Shown here: one piece after another, positions 1-10,742 of the stretch
Numbering within the stretch: the first letter of the stretch is position 1
Layout: each line of letters starts with the position of its first letter
Assembly (NCBI RefSeq): GCF_000149955.1
Contig: NC_030990.1
Location: 4,019,482 to 4,083,481, forward strand
Source of the DNA: Fusarium oxysporum f. sp. lycopersici 4287
Lineage: Eukaryota > Ascomycota > Sordariomycetes > Hypocreales > Nectriaceae
Direction of reading: 5' to 3'
Length of the DNA: 64,000 nt
Notes under the pieces: model-generated
What the model saw: only the letters and a program-made list of their open reading frames with translations
What the model was told of the DNA's origin: nothing
Databases searched by the model: none
Made by a program: the position numbers and the translations under genes

Positions 1-1729
1 TCGGTAAAGCCTTTCTTTATAGTCCTCTTTTAAACATAATGTCGAATCAGGGACGACATCCACTCCCTCACGTCTCGCCTTTCCAACAAAACCACATATT
101 AAGTTCCCTCGGCAGAGTATCGCCACCGAAACAACATGGTGAGGATTTGGGTTCATGAAAGTAGCATGTCCGCTTTTAGAGCTAGTCTCTCTATGACTCT
201 ATAAGAGTTCCTTGAGGCTCATTCCAGTTATGAAATGGCAAGGCATGGTCTATGGCCTTCTTGAGACACGACTTGGTTGCGGTACCTTGCCACCTCCCCT
301 GAACAGCAGATCTTAAGTTTGGTGGCGGTGTCAAGTTATGCCTTGGGATGTGTTTAACAGATAAACAGTATTGAGATGATAAATGTTTTCCAATAAAATT
401 ATCTGGGCGTACCTGAGCTGCTTTTACTATCCGTCATTGTCCGTTTACCTGGCGGGGATTCTTTTGAACTGTTTATCGTCTACCTGATTATGTTCATTCC
501 AGCTTTCTGGCAGCTTGGCTCTCCGCACAACGTCCCTTACCAAGATCATAGGAGATCAATAGCAATTGAACAACTCAAACTACTAGTAGAACCTAAGTCT
601 ATCTCTCAATAAAGCTTTTGTGCTCCTGTATAGGAAGAACCGTTGAAGGCAATCAGATGTCAACTGCATTTCTACATACCCTAGACCCTGGCCACTGAAA
701 GCGGTAGCGGGGACAGTGGTTTCAGGGCATTTTCCTCTTTCAACCGCCGCCATCGTCAGGTATGACTTCAGACGAACATCTTACTATGTCAATGCAGAAT
801 AGAGTTCAATCAATCTCCGATCGAACCATCCCCCAAAAGCACGATCCCTCCAAGACCGACAAATTCACATGCAGCTCCCGAAAGCCTGGGGCTCCAAAGT
901 GGAGCAATCCGGCTTGCCCCCGATCCGAGAAGTTGGAAGAACAAGCCCGTTTCAGCTCCGCCAAGAACGATCAAGCCAAGCAATATTAATCAATGCTATA
1001 CATATAAAACAACCATAAGTCGCCGAAATACGGGGTATTATCGAGCTTTTCACAGGGCTAGTGTAGTGGTATGGCTGTTTTGCTTGCAGGTTTTACCAAC
1101 GTCACATCCCGGTATCGTCCCAGATCTGAGACAGATCTGAAAACAGCCTGGAGTTCACCGACCGTGCCAAACATTTGATGAAGACCGGCCAAAGATATGG
1201 TCTCGAAGAAAAGGAAATGACCAAGCCAAGTGACAAGAGGGAAATAGAGTTTATAAATGTCTGTGACAATGCGAATGGCCTCATCGTCAGCTCACAAGTC
1301 AAAGCTGATCTTCACATACCGCGCGCTTAAGGAATATCTCAATTGGTCCCCCAGTTGCAGAGTCGCAGATGTTTCAACCAACGAGACGCATCCGCGACCG
1401 GGTCGTCTTGGCCCCGACCTCAGTGAATCGCAGGTCTGACACTCCAATTGGCCGAAGCTGTGATGGGTGGTATAACCCCTGCAAGGTCTCATGCGAGATG
1501 TTCTTCTCTTTTGTCAGAGCCATTCGCTCTTCTTCAAAGAACGAGCGTCTTGCTGAAAATCTCTCTTCATTCTTTTCTCTTCCTCGCTGGCGAGTGACTT
1601 AATAACTCTTAACAACTTTTTTTCTAATTCGAAGGATTTTGCTGCAACCCTGCTTTGCGACTCAACCTCCACCACTTAAACCCACTCAACACCACACATA
1701 CTTGCATACCACCACTTACATCCCCCACA
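1..1729. other. Intergenic region, no gene recognised
   Basis: No reading frame here has a credible start, codon use or recognisable protein. The only structure I see is the tRNA-like stretch near 1051-1130, listed separately. The last 150 bases (C- and CA-rich, no ATG in a good context before 1730) look like the promoter and leader of the small membrane protein gene that follows. Confidence 0.5.
1051..1130 (+). repeat. Degenerate tRNA-like sequence with A-box and B-box-like motifs
   Basis: Positions 1059-1070 read TAGTGTAGTGGT, close to the A box / D arm of fungal tRNA-Gly and tRNA-Val. Positions 1111-1121 read GGTATCGTCCC, a poor match to the B box GGTTCGANTCC, about 40 bases downstream. 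A CTGT/GCAG stem could form between the two. No acceptor stem closes, and the T loop lacks TTCGA. This could be a decayed tRNA gene, the head of a tRNA-derived SINE, or chance. A 9-base direct repeat (CAGATCTGA twice) follows immediately. Confidence 0.25.
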
Positions 1730-2008
1730 ATGGGTAACAATCTCTCCTCAACCTTCGTCCCCGACACTTCGAAAGTCGTGCTCAGTCCTGAAGACCGACA
1801 CGCGGACATGTTCCTCGGTATATTCTGGGCATCGTCACTCTACGCCTGCGCCATGATCTTCAGCACCTGCGCTCTGATCGACCGATGGAAGGGTCCCTAC
1901 GATCGCGTTAGAACGTCACTTGGTTCGGTTATGGGAGCGTTGCTATTATCGACGGCTTGGCCTGTTGTCATGGCATACTTGATCTTTTCGCCGGCTGATG
2001 TCGAATGA
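1730..2008 (+). CDS. Small two-TM membrane protein, unknown function (92 aa)
   Basis: I chose the ATG at 1730 because it follows a C/A-rich leader (CCCCACA-ATG), typical of fungal starts. Earlier in-frame codons only add low-complexity leader. The protein begins MGNN, so N-myristoylation is conceivable. There are two hydrophobic segments: about residues 28-47 (FLGIFWASSLYACAMIF) and 65-86 (GSVMGALLLSTAWPVVMAYL). Between them lies a charged loop, RWKGPYDR. There is no intron. I do not recognise the family; it could be a small mitochondrial or ER membrane protein. Function is not assigned. Confidence 0.6.
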   Translation: MGNNLSSTFVPDTSKVVLSPEDRHADMFLGIFWASSLYACAMIFSTCALIDRWKGPYDRVRTSLGSVMGALLLSTAWPVVMAYLIFSPADVE

Positions 2009-2296
2009 GCGGAGGAACTATTGGGTCACGGCCTTGGGAATGAGTACTTGGAAAGGGTTTGGTTGGGTTGGATTGGGCGATTGGCGTCTTGAGAATTGTG
2101 GTGGAAATGGCATTACGGTCAGACCTGGAGTTTGAATGCATACCACGGCGATATACCATCTAATACAATTTTTTTTTCTATGTTTATCAGATTTGATTGA
2201 CTCGACTTGCCGATGATCCCCTCTATCCGCGTGAACCGAATGAAGGGTCCCTCATGACTTCATTCAAGTCTCATTACAACTTCCCCCAGTTGTTCA

Positions 2297-3854
2297 TTAA
2301 CCCACCAGAGTATTTCGACGACTTCTGTCAGATCGCGCATCCTTTCTTCCAATGATGGTCTCAAGCGCCTGAGTCAAAGCCTTGGCATCATACCGCCCAC
2401 CTCTTCCCTTCTCATCCTTGGGACCATACAGCCTCGTTGCATCTATACCCAACTGTGTAAACAGTTGTTTATCCACCTTCGGCGACGCTGGACCTTCTAT
2501 GTAAATAACATGCGACACATATTGACTGTATTCCTCCTCCGTGGGTTTGGGCAGACCTCTTGAGTCAGCGAGAGCATTTGCGATAGCTCCAACAAAGTCC
2601 AATCCAGTGAAAGGCGCCGTTGAAGGACCCGTCTCGCGATCGGTTGTGCCGTTGAGAATGAGGATCTTGTTGCGCACTTGCGGACTGACGATGGCATCGC
2701 CGACACCACGAAGGACAAGGCTGGGGATTAATGAGGTAAAGAGGGAGCCAATGCTGTATACCACACTGTGAACAGATCGGAGGGCGTCGAGGACTCTTGG
2801 ATTGGCGGGCATCTTGATCTCCTCGCCGTATGGGTTGATGTACCATACTCGCTCAATCCTTGCGGGTAGGTCTTCTTCTTGCTCTTTGGAGAATGCAATG
2901 GCCGGTCGGCGCAATGCAGGTAGTGTTCCTGGTAGGTTCGCGTCCTCTACATGGTGGTGATCTTGGTCCCATGGCTGGTCCTGTCGCGATACTGTTGGGC
3001 TGTGCACACCGGCTGATGCTCCAGGCACAGCGGCGGTTGGAGCACTGGGATGCGAGATGTCGTTCTGGCCTGTGATTATCGTGCCATCTTCAAGACCAGC
3101 AGCGATATGGCTAGCAAAGTTGGTGTTGAGGGCTGGAAGGACTGCTATTCTATCCGGCACTGAACATATTGAGCTCAACAGGTAGATGGCAGCTTCGAAA
3201 CTACCGGTGAAGAGACGAGCGCCTGTGAGGAAGAGGTTTCCAATGCTGGCCCCGGAATAGTCAAAGCGGCTGCTAGGCTTCATGCGCTTCACAACCTCAA
3301 GATTGAAGCTGTTCAGATAAGATCTGATAAGCTCCCTTTTGGGCGACGAGATGTCATTCCAGAGAGGGTGAGTCGCTTCTAGAATCTCAAACCATTCTGA
3401 TCTGGCCTCAGTGTAGACCTTTGGCAAGCGATGATTGAAGAAGTGCTTGATAGCTCTCGTCTCAGGACTTCCATCGTTCGGAATAAGACGAACAAGTCGG
3501 GACCTCACATCTCCGATACCTAGAACCCTGTCAGTCAACTAAACCCATAGCATATAGAAGAGCCACGTGGGATGGGAACATACCAGGTCCACCAAAGACA
3601 CGAATGATCTCACTACTGCTGCCGCCATTATCAGAAATGGGTATCACGTAGCTCAGCGTGCACTGATTCGCTTCTCGAACGCTCTCGAAGACATCGACGA
3701 GGTTGTTAGCGGCGCTACCACCCGAGAAGACCACTATGCCCGTCGGTGGTGCCGCTGGTGTGAGGGGCCGGCGAGGGGTCGGTGGTGCTGAGGATCCACT
3801 GGAGCTTGGGAGCTGTAGACCAAGGCCGTTAAGGTTGATATGTGCCTTTGCCAT
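2297..3854 (-). CDS. CofD/YvcK-like (UPF0052) family protein, 497 aa
   Basis: There are two exons: 3584-3854 and 2297-3519. The 64-nt intron 3520-3583 has donor GTATGT, branch CTGAC and acceptor TAG, and joins GGPG to IGDVRSR. The N-terminal ~30 residues are Ser/Pro-rich. Then come the phosphate-binding strand VVFSGGSAANN and the block ISDNGGSSSE...GIGDVRSRL. These match the UPF0052/CofD-like fold of bacterial YvcK and the uncharacterised fungal homologues. A low-complexity Pro/Ser/His insertion lies around residues 235-285. The C-terminal IDATRLYG and YDAKAL segments are also family-like. In bacteria, CofD makes F420 and YvcK regulates cell-wall metabolism; fungi have no F420, so the fungal role is unknown. 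Family confidence is high, function low. Confidence 0.85.
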
Positions 3855-4758
3855 TGATTGGTAGTCGGGGGAATTATGTGATTTCTGTTTCTGGCGCAGA
3901 ATGAGAACGGATTCAGAATCTGGAGATGGTGTTGATGACAGATGACAGAATTTTCAGTCTCATGTGAATCTCTTTCGCAAACACTACGCTGGTCTATTTT
4001 CACGATGATGTTGTGTGCAGTATGCCTGTCTATGTTTCAAACTAACGTGAAGCAAGGGCATCACCACAAAGATTATAAAAGTGACTGCAGTATTTTGATC
4101 TTGAGTATGAGGCTGTTGCTGCCAAGATGCCATGTTCCAAGCTCATGCACATACTCAAGCAATGCATGAACCCACGAGTCATGGAACAACGTGGCACGCG
4201 CTCCAATGACTTTTTACACTCAAACGTCAACATCAACACCATCTCACCCACCAAAAGCGGTAACACCCCGAGCAACCGGCGGCTCTCAATGCTCGAACCG
4301 GGAACGAAAAGCTTTGACACTTCGGATCCGTGTGGGTACCATACAGCGGACGGTGGACCGCAAAAAAAAACATGATGGCTTCATTGTAAAGAAACAAGTG
4401 GAACTCGGAACTCTTAGTCCAAAGCCCGCCATTGGTTCCCATGGCCCGGCAGTTGAAGCTTTGCCACAACTGGAGAAGAGCTATCACGGTAAACGTCAAG
4501 AGTTACGTCAGTGATGTATGAATCGCAAGGCTGGAGGATGGGTTACAAATCTCATGCACAGACGTTGGTTCCTTACAAATCTGCATGTTTCGAGAATTAC
4601 CTTAACGGTTTCTTTATAAAGATTTTTCTTCTTATCTGATCGATTTGCAAGTATATATAGACTAGATCGAAGCGTCATTGATAGTCGGCATTATCACCAA
4701 ACTCATACAATTCGAACCTTTACACAGCATCTTCACAGCTTCAACTTCATACTTCACA
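3855..4758. other. Divergent promoter region between CofD-like gene and dehydrogenase
   Basis: This is about 900 bases between divergently transcribed genes. No coding frame is credible. It contains an A9 tract at 4363-4371. A TATA-like TATATATA sits at 4652-4659, about 100 bases upstream of the dehydrogenase ATG. Confidence 0.5.
4652..4659 (+). promoter_or_regulatory. TATA-like element of the dehydrogenase gene
   Basis: TATATATA lies about 100 bases before the ATG at 4759, a usual position for a strongly expressed fungal gene. The match is by sequence only. Confidence 0.4.
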
Positions 4759-5877
4759 ATGGCTCAATCTATTCCCAAGACTGTCAAGCAATGGACCATC
4801 CCCTCCCGTGATGGAAAGGACTTCAGCGGTCTGAAGTTCAGCGAGGAGTCTGTTCCCGAGCTCGGTGACGGCCAAGTCCTCGTCAAGAGTAAGTCCCAAC
4901 TTCACTTCGCACACTCACAACAATCTTCTAACACTTCACAGTCCAGGGTGCTTCCCTCAACTACCGCGATCTCATCCTCCCTCTCGGGAAGTACCCTTTC
5001 CCCGCCAAGGACGGCGTCGTCCCCGGCTCCGATGGCGCCGGCACTGTCCTCGCCGTCGGCAAGAACGTCACCCGCTTCCGTCCCGGCGACAAGGTCGTCA
5101 CTCTCTTCAACCAGGGCCACATTGGCGGATCTCTCGACCAGCTCAGCATCCAGACCGGTCTCGGTGGTGTAACTGACGGAACCTTCCGCACCGTCGGTGC
5201 CTTCGATGAGCACGGCCTTGTCCCCATGCCCTCTAACCTCGACTTCCACGAGGCTGCTACTCTCACCTGCGCTGGTCTCACTGCCTGGAACGGTCTGTAC
5301 GGTCTTGAGGGCAAGAAGCTCCTCCCCGGCCAGTGGGTTCTCACTCAGGGTACTGGTGGTGTTAGTATCTTTGCTGTTCAGTTCGCCAAGGCTGCTGGTG
5401 CAAAGGTCATCGCTACTACCAGCTCTGCTGAGAAGGCTAAGCTTCTTGAGAAGCTTGGTGCTGACCACATCATCAACTACCGCGAGACTCCTGAGTGGGG
5501 AGCCAAGGCCAAGGAACTCACCGGCGGTGCTGGTGTCGACCACATCATCGAGGTTGCTGGTCCTACATCCATGAAGCAGTCCCTCAACGCTATCAAGATC
5601 GACGGTGTCATCTCGATTATTGGCTTCGTTTGGTGGGCACTGATAAAGAGCGACCCTGGTTTCGTCGACTGGGCTTTCCAACCTCTGCACCACCCGAGGT
5701 CTCCTTGTTGGAAGCCGTGCCCAGATGGAGGATATGTGCCGTGCTGTTGAGGCCAACCCTGATAAGCTTCGACCTGTCGTTGACCCCAAGATCTTCTCTC
5801 TGGAGCAGCTCCGTGAGGCTTATGAGTACCAGTGGTCTGGCAAGCACCAGGGCAAGGTCTGCGTCAAGATTGACTAA
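4759..5877 (+). pseudogene. Quinone-oxidoreductase-like MDR alcohol dehydrogenase, 3' part frameshifted
   Basis: Exon 1 is 4759-4888; a 53-nt intron (4889-4941, GTAAGT...CAG) joins VLVK to IQGASLNYRD. The protein is a medium-chain dehydrogenase/reductase of the NADPH:quinone oxidoreductase type: an N-terminal GroES-like domain (GSDGAGTVLAVG, FRPGDKV) and a Rossmann motif GTGGVSIFAVQFAKAAGAKV. No catalytic-zinc set is apparent. The frame is clean until IISIIGF-like residues near 5628. Around 5629-5679 the similarity continues (DKERP, GFVDWAF, then CTTRGLLVGSRAQMED) only if four bases are dropped: one each from TTT 5629-5631, GGG 5635-5637, CCC 5654-5656 and CC 5678-5679. The downstream frame then ends naturally ...GKVCVKID at 5877, giving about 353 aa, the usual length. 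As written, the frame stops early at 5748-5750 with a nonsense tail. Sequencing error is the likeliest cause; a recent pseudogene is possible. Confidence 0.75.
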
Positions 5878-6237
5878 GCAATGAGTTATGATAATATATT
5901 GCCGGGCGACATGTGTCTTTGGCTTTAACGTATAATACATAGAATTAATAGATACCACATTTTCAGCATGACCAAGTTTCGTCCATCTCAGCAAGACCTT
6001 TTAACTAAGCATCGACAAGCCATGACTTGTCTCAACTGAACAGTGAAGCTCGGCCAGTACATCAATATTTCTCAATTGATTGAAAGTAATTACATTCCAT
6101 TGGACACTCAAGTCTATCACAGCTCATCTACTAAAACTGTTTGTCCAGTCCTCCAACGATGTCCATCCATCCCAAGCCATCACTCCAATCTAGCAAGCAG
6201 TCTATTCCAATCTCGCGACAAAGGAAACGTCGCTGTC
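5878..6237. other. Convergent 3' intergenic region
   Basis: These are about 360 AT-leaning bases between two convergent genes. Only 3' UTR-like sequence is seen, with no coding frame of interest. Confidence 0.5.
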
Positions 6238-6783
6238 TCAAAAGATGAGCGCAGCGATACCAGCCAAAATGCCAACCAAACTGAACTTCTTCGATGATCC
6301 TTCATTGACGATAACCGTGCTGGGTGTAGGATAAGGCGTTCCAGGGACAGGAACCGGCGCAACAGGGCTTGGAACAACAGGAGGAATAGTGGCAGTATCA
6401 ACGGGAGGAGGAACAATAACAGCAGTCGATGATCCCTCCAAGATAGGAGACTGGGTCTCCGCGCCGCCTCCGCCCTGAACAATAGTAGTCGTATCGGCAC
6501 GAGTAGTACCACCGCCCTCGCCATTGCAGATACTGCCGTTAGGACAGCATCCGTACTGCTGGTTCGTTCCAACTTCGCAGTAAGCTGTAGGAGGACATCC
6601 GCCTGCGCGGCTGGGGCAGCATGTCCAGTCGAGTTGGATACAGCCGGTGCCGCAGTCCTTGAGGTTCTGGTCGGCGCAGGGAACCTCTACGACTTGACGG
6701 ACAGCGAGGAGGGGAAAGCTGGGGGAGTATTGAACGGCGAGAACACCGGTGGCTGAGAGGGCGATGAGCAAGAATTTCTTCAT
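6238..6783 (-). CDS. GPI-anchored cysteine-rich secreted protein, 181 aa
   Basis: I chose the ATG at 6783 because it begins a clear signal peptide, MKKFLLIALSATGVLA. The mature N-terminal half has about ten cysteines (VPCADQ, DCGTGCIQLDWTCCPS, GGCPP, YCEVG, YGCCPNGSICNG), a pattern seen in small fungal wall or surface proteins. A Pro/Val/Thr-rich stalk follows (about residues 110-155; PPVVPSPVAPVPVPG). It ends with NEGSSKK and a hydrophobic tail FSLVGILAGIAALIF, a typical GPI-anchor signal with the omega site near NEGSS. No introns fall in the coding part. It probably sits at the plasma membrane or cell wall; its exact role is unknown. An effector-like role is possible but unsupported. Confidence 0.75.
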   Translation of the reverse strand: MKKFLLIALSATGVLAVQYSPSFPLLAVRQVVEVPCADQNLKDCGTGCIQLDWTCCPSRAGGCPPTAYCEVGTNQQYGCCPNGSICNGEGGGTTRADTTTIVQGGGGAETQSPILEGSSTAVIVPPPVDTATIPPVVPSPVAPVPVPGTPYPTPSTVIVNEGSSKKFSLVGILAGIAALIF

Positions 6784-7799
6784 CTTGAAGTCGAAGTTGG
6801 AGTTGTGTGTATTGGAGCGAGTGGTGGTGATGTTGCAACGAGTGACGATTTGGTGAAACTGGATCTGTTTGAGAGTGTGATGAGAGGTGAAGAGAAATGC
6901 GAGACATACCAAGCCCTCGGGGGTTTATATGCATACCATTCTCGGGCTCCCAAAGAAAACTTTGCCTCCAATCTTCTCTCTTCATTGTAGTTCCTCTCTC
7001 ATGCCGCGTGCGGCGGCTTTGCTCAAAAACGCCAAAGACATTCCAGCCACGATGCATCTACTCCACCACCTGCAACCATCTACTCCCCCAAGATCATTTC
7101 CAATTCCGACAAAGTGTCAAGCCTCATTTCGTGCAGTCTCGTCTATTTTTGCACATCCAGATCTGATGTTGCTGCAGAGATGAAGTGCCTCTTCCCCACG
7201 TTTTTTGATGCGCCCGGCGTTTTGCAACTTTGCTGATAGCCGCCTCCGGTTTTTGCGGCACATGGCTTGATATTCAGGGCAGATTACCAGAATCTGCTAT
7301 TTGCGGCGGTCGGCGTTTGGGTGGCTGCTTGCGGCGGCGCTGGGGTAACGGATCTTGGTTCCTGGTGTTTGGGCTTGGCGCTTAGAGCATTTGAGTTGAG
7401 GGAATACGAGATCTGAGGATGAGATGTTTCGGAAGAGTTTATTGTGCCAAGGCTATTGAGGGAAGTAGTTGATGTCATTGGAGACGGCCAGGAACAAACG
7501 CGGGTTTGATCTAGACTTGGCAAAGGACTAAACATGGTACCTAGATCTAAGACAAAATATTGGCCGTATGATCTAGCAGGCACGGGCCCCAAAGGGAGTC
7601 CCCTTCGCTGAGGGTTCACGCTAATCTCAGCTTGCAGGCGATTGCCATGTATTTTGTGACTTGCAAGGGCTTCTGATATAAACAGTTTGTGCATATAGTT
7701 TGTGCCTTTTCTCGAAACCATACTATGAACAAGATTGCATCAATGCTATGTTTGAAGTGAATAGAACATCAACAAACGAGAAACAAAGTGTTACCGACT
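6784..7799. other. Intergenic region upstream of the GPI-anchored protein gene
   Basis: About 1 kb. A 145-codon minus-strand open frame at 7284-7721 has no recognisable domain and a Ser/Pro/Thr composition of the kind random frames give, so I do not call it. No repeat or RNA gene was seen. Confidence 0.4.
6924..6929 (-). promoter_or_regulatory. TATA box candidate for the GPI-anchored protein gene
   Basis: The minus strand reads TATAAA about 140 bases upstream of the ATG at 6783. This is assigned by sequence and spacing only. Confidence 0.4.
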
Positions 7800-8919
7800 C
7801 TATTTCTTCTCATTACCCCAAGCATCTTCCAGAAACTCCCGAACAGTAATAGGCTTGATATCCGGGAAGACATTATTCAGAGCCTTGCTCTCATCCAAGT
7901 TGAAACCACCACTCTCTGCCCACAAACCATAGGCAGACATCACCTTTTTCATGACCGCCTTTGGTGCAGGAATATTGGCAAACATTGCCTCATGACCTGG
8001 CAGCTCACTCAACTCCCCCTTCTCCAGCGCCTCGACACTATCATAAACAACGTTGAACTTATCACCTATTGGAAATTAGCATCTCTAGCTCCAGCCTAGA
8101 AGCTCATCACGCACCTGTAGCTTCTTCTGCAATCTTCACCATCTCGTTGAACGTAACTTTATCACCAATGATATATGTTGCTTCCTCCCACTTCTCAAGG
8201 TTGAGAAGCGCAGCTACAAACTTGGCTACATCTCGACTATACGTAAACGTAACGGGAACATCTCCAGATCCTGGGATGGCAGCGGCTCGGTGTTTAATAT
8301 CGACAAACGTTGAAGGAGTGTGCAAGTTTGATTTCGCAGCTGATTTAGAGGAGCCCCAGAAATCAAGAAAGAAGCCGATATGAATCGACGTCCACTCAAG
8401 ATTTGTCTTGCGTAGCTCGTCTTGGGCGCGGAGTTTGTTGTTGGCTGAATTAGCCTGAGCTGCATGCCTATAACTCTTTGTTAATCCTTTGTTTTCAATG
8501 CTGACAATGAGGCATTTGTCAAGTGCTTGCTTACTTTTCTGTATGGGGAAGACCCCAGTCACTCGAGATGAATCGTTTTGTTGCCTGAGATGCTTTTGAT
8601 GCATGGATAATATCAATCTCGATAGGTTCTGGCCCATTCATGCCAAGTGTCGAGATAACAGTGTGCACATTGTGCTTTTCAAAAAGTTCAGTTAGGGCAC
8701 TGATGTTATGAATGTCTGCAGCCAGGACGGAGGCTCCAATCTCTTCTTCTAGTAACTTGTTTTCCTTCGGCTTCTGTTAATTAAGTTCATAAACCTTTCG
8801 TATGAAACGCTTACCTCTCGGCTGAGGATAACGACTTTATGTTCTCCTGCCGCAACAATGGCCTCGACGATGGTTCGGCCGACTTTGCCTGTACCGCCTG
8901 CAACTGCAACAGTAACCAT
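7800..8919 (-). CDS. NmrA-like / isoflavone-reductase-like NAD(P)-binding protein, 320 aa
   Basis: Four exons: 8815-8919, 8535-8773, 8115-8467 and 7800-8065. The introns are 41, 67 and 49 nt with GT-AG ends. The start at 8919 begins MVTVAVAGGTGKVGRTI, the glycine-rich dinucleotide-binding loop (GGTGKVG) of atypical short-chain dehydrogenases. Further family features are VISTLG, the block RFISSDWG near residue 105, and the C-terminal substrate-domain segment PVTFTYSRDVAKFVAALL. There is no classical YxxxK. Such proteins are either reductases of small aromatics or redox-sensing regulators related to NmrA; which applies here is unclear. A minus-strand TATAAA lies about 90 bases upstream. The first intron is unusually short at 41 nt, but its removal keeps the frame (SRE joined to KPKENK). 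Confidence 0.8.
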
Positions 8920-9009
8920 TATGTCCGGTGATGTCTTTGAAGAGGGTGATTTGTGGTGTTTGATAAATGATGAGTTATAAGTTTAGTGTTTCTTCACCCA
9001 ACCCGCGTC

Positions 9010-9015
9010 TTTATA
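9010..9015 (-). promoter_or_regulatory. TATA box candidate for the NmrA-like gene
   Basis: The minus strand reads TATAAA about 90 bases upstream of the ATG at 8919. Confidence 0.4.
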
Positions 9016-10575
9016 TACCTCAACTCCATTTCCATCTCCAACTTATTTCTAATCGTCGCACTTACTCGGACATCTCATTCTGCGAATTTTCCGTCAATTG
9101 TCAGCAATCGCTTGTTTTTCGTATTCTCCCCCAATACCCATTGGTCACCACGTCTCTAATAAGTCTGACATGCATATCATCTGCATGTCAAAATGGGGCG
9201 TATTCGAATGGTGTCAGCATAGTGATTGGACCACTGCCAAATATAGGCACAGCACGCACCTAAGACCTTTTAAAGCCGAGCTACTCCGTCCTAAGTCCTT
9301 GCTTAAACGCATTGGGTAATTGTGTTAGCCGCCAATGCTCGGTCAAATTCCAGTAGATGTCTAAGATCGAGACTTGTGATCGGATAGAGTTTCAGGGCCA
9401 GGAAATCTAGATCTGGTCGATCTGCACGCTAAGAAAGTTATTTGATAAGGGCCAGGAACGAGATATGCCGTTGTTGTTCAACCCCTGGGCGCTTTCCGCC
9501 ACTTTGAAGCTGAGCCTGGAGTATGATGACTGGGAATACTTTGCGATACGACATCTCGCATCACTGAGTCTCAAGGGCGATCAACACGGACTTCTTTCAT
9601 TAATCTATGTATGAGAATCGGCGCAATTTGTTGTTATAGGGTAAAGTTTCCGACTGGAATGTCTCGTTTCGGGGAGATTTACTGACCACCATCAGATCGC
9701 AGTAGCTGCTTTCGTCATCAAGTAGGCGAAATTGTCTCGGGAACATCGAGTAGTGTGACATCTTTCAAGGGCTCAAAGGCCCATCTCTTATCAGAATCTT
9801 ATCATCAGCCTCATTTTAGAGCTCACATCTGAGTGATCGAGAATAATTATAAGTGTTGGTTAATATAAAAGATCTAAAGGTGCATCAAGACTCATGATCT
9901 TACGTGACAGCAAGAGGAACACTGCCTTACTCTCTAATCACAGAATTTGTTAGGTACCGGCTAAGTGCCTTGGCTTCTATTCTCTCTCTTCAATTGCTGT
10001 TTTTACATGGAAATGGGAGTCTTGAGGCGCCGGATTCCCTCGAAATCATAGCCGTCCAAAGACAGAAAACACTCAAGGCTGAAAGTCCCTTTTAACCAGC
10101 CTCTTTTTTAGTCAAATCTCCTTATATACCTTTCTCTTGGTAAGATATAGGGCTCATCTGAGGGGCAAAATGGTAGACGAATCAGATGCCCCGGAGTCCG
10201 CTGACATCGGAGTCAACTAAAGCGTTCGCTCAAGACTCAAGACCAATCAACTGCCCAATATTAGAGGAACCTAACCGATATGCTTAATTGCTTTATATAT
10301 GTACTAACACTGCTTGGCTCAGAGGGTCATCGATATCTACCAGTGCAGTTTGTCGGGCGGTGTGTTTAGTCTATTACCATCCCATGACGACAATATGCTA
10401 GCATATCTACGCTCACAATGTCAGCTTCAACAGCTCTTACCAATGAATGGTGTCTAATTGGAACAAAAGCTCCGACTAATCTCTAAGCACTTAAATTGAT
10501 CAATTAACTGCGCTGTCATTATTTCGCACAAATATGCACGTTTCTTTGCATTGGGCTTGACGATGTGTCAATGAT

Positions 10576-10591
10576 CCGGAGATACCTCCGG
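10576..10591. promoter_or_regulatory. Inverted repeat CCGGAG-N4-CTCCGG upstream of catalase
   Basis: A perfect 6-bp inverted repeat with a 4-base spacer (ATAC) contains CGG and CCG half-sites, as recognised by dimeric Zn2Cys6 regulators. It lies about 150 bases upstream of the catalase ATG. Function is inferred from architecture only. Confidence 0.35.
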
Positions 10592-10742
10592 TTTTGGAGT
10601 GCAGACTCTCAGAGGCTGTCAATTGAGTGTCATGTCTATGGGATATAAGGCGTGCTACTTTTCTCCCCAGATTCTCTGTTCTACTCGTCTCATCTACATG
10701 CTCTGATGTGGAAGTAGCAGCAACATACTTCAATTATCTACC

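Larger units (their letters stand above)
8920..10742. other. Divergent intergenic region between NmrA-like and catalase genes
   Basis: This is a 1.8-kb AT-leaning region shared by two divergent redox-related genes. I find no coding frame. One regulatory-looking inverted repeat lies at 10576-10591 (listed separately). Confidence 0.5.

Noticed and set aside
5629..5730. An intron explaining the dehydrogenase frame change
   Set aside because: Conserved residues lie on both sides and within the interval in successive frames, so no GT-AG removal fits.
4902..5789. 295-codon open frame on the minus strand over the dehydrogenase
   Set aside because: It is antisense to a clearly conserved gene, is rich in Ser/Val/Leu/Glu as expected from reverse-reading GC-biased codons, and has no domain.
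7284..7721. 145-codon minus-strand open frame in the intergenic region
   Set aside because: No recognisable domain, weak start context and random-looking composition; could be an orphan gene but not supported.
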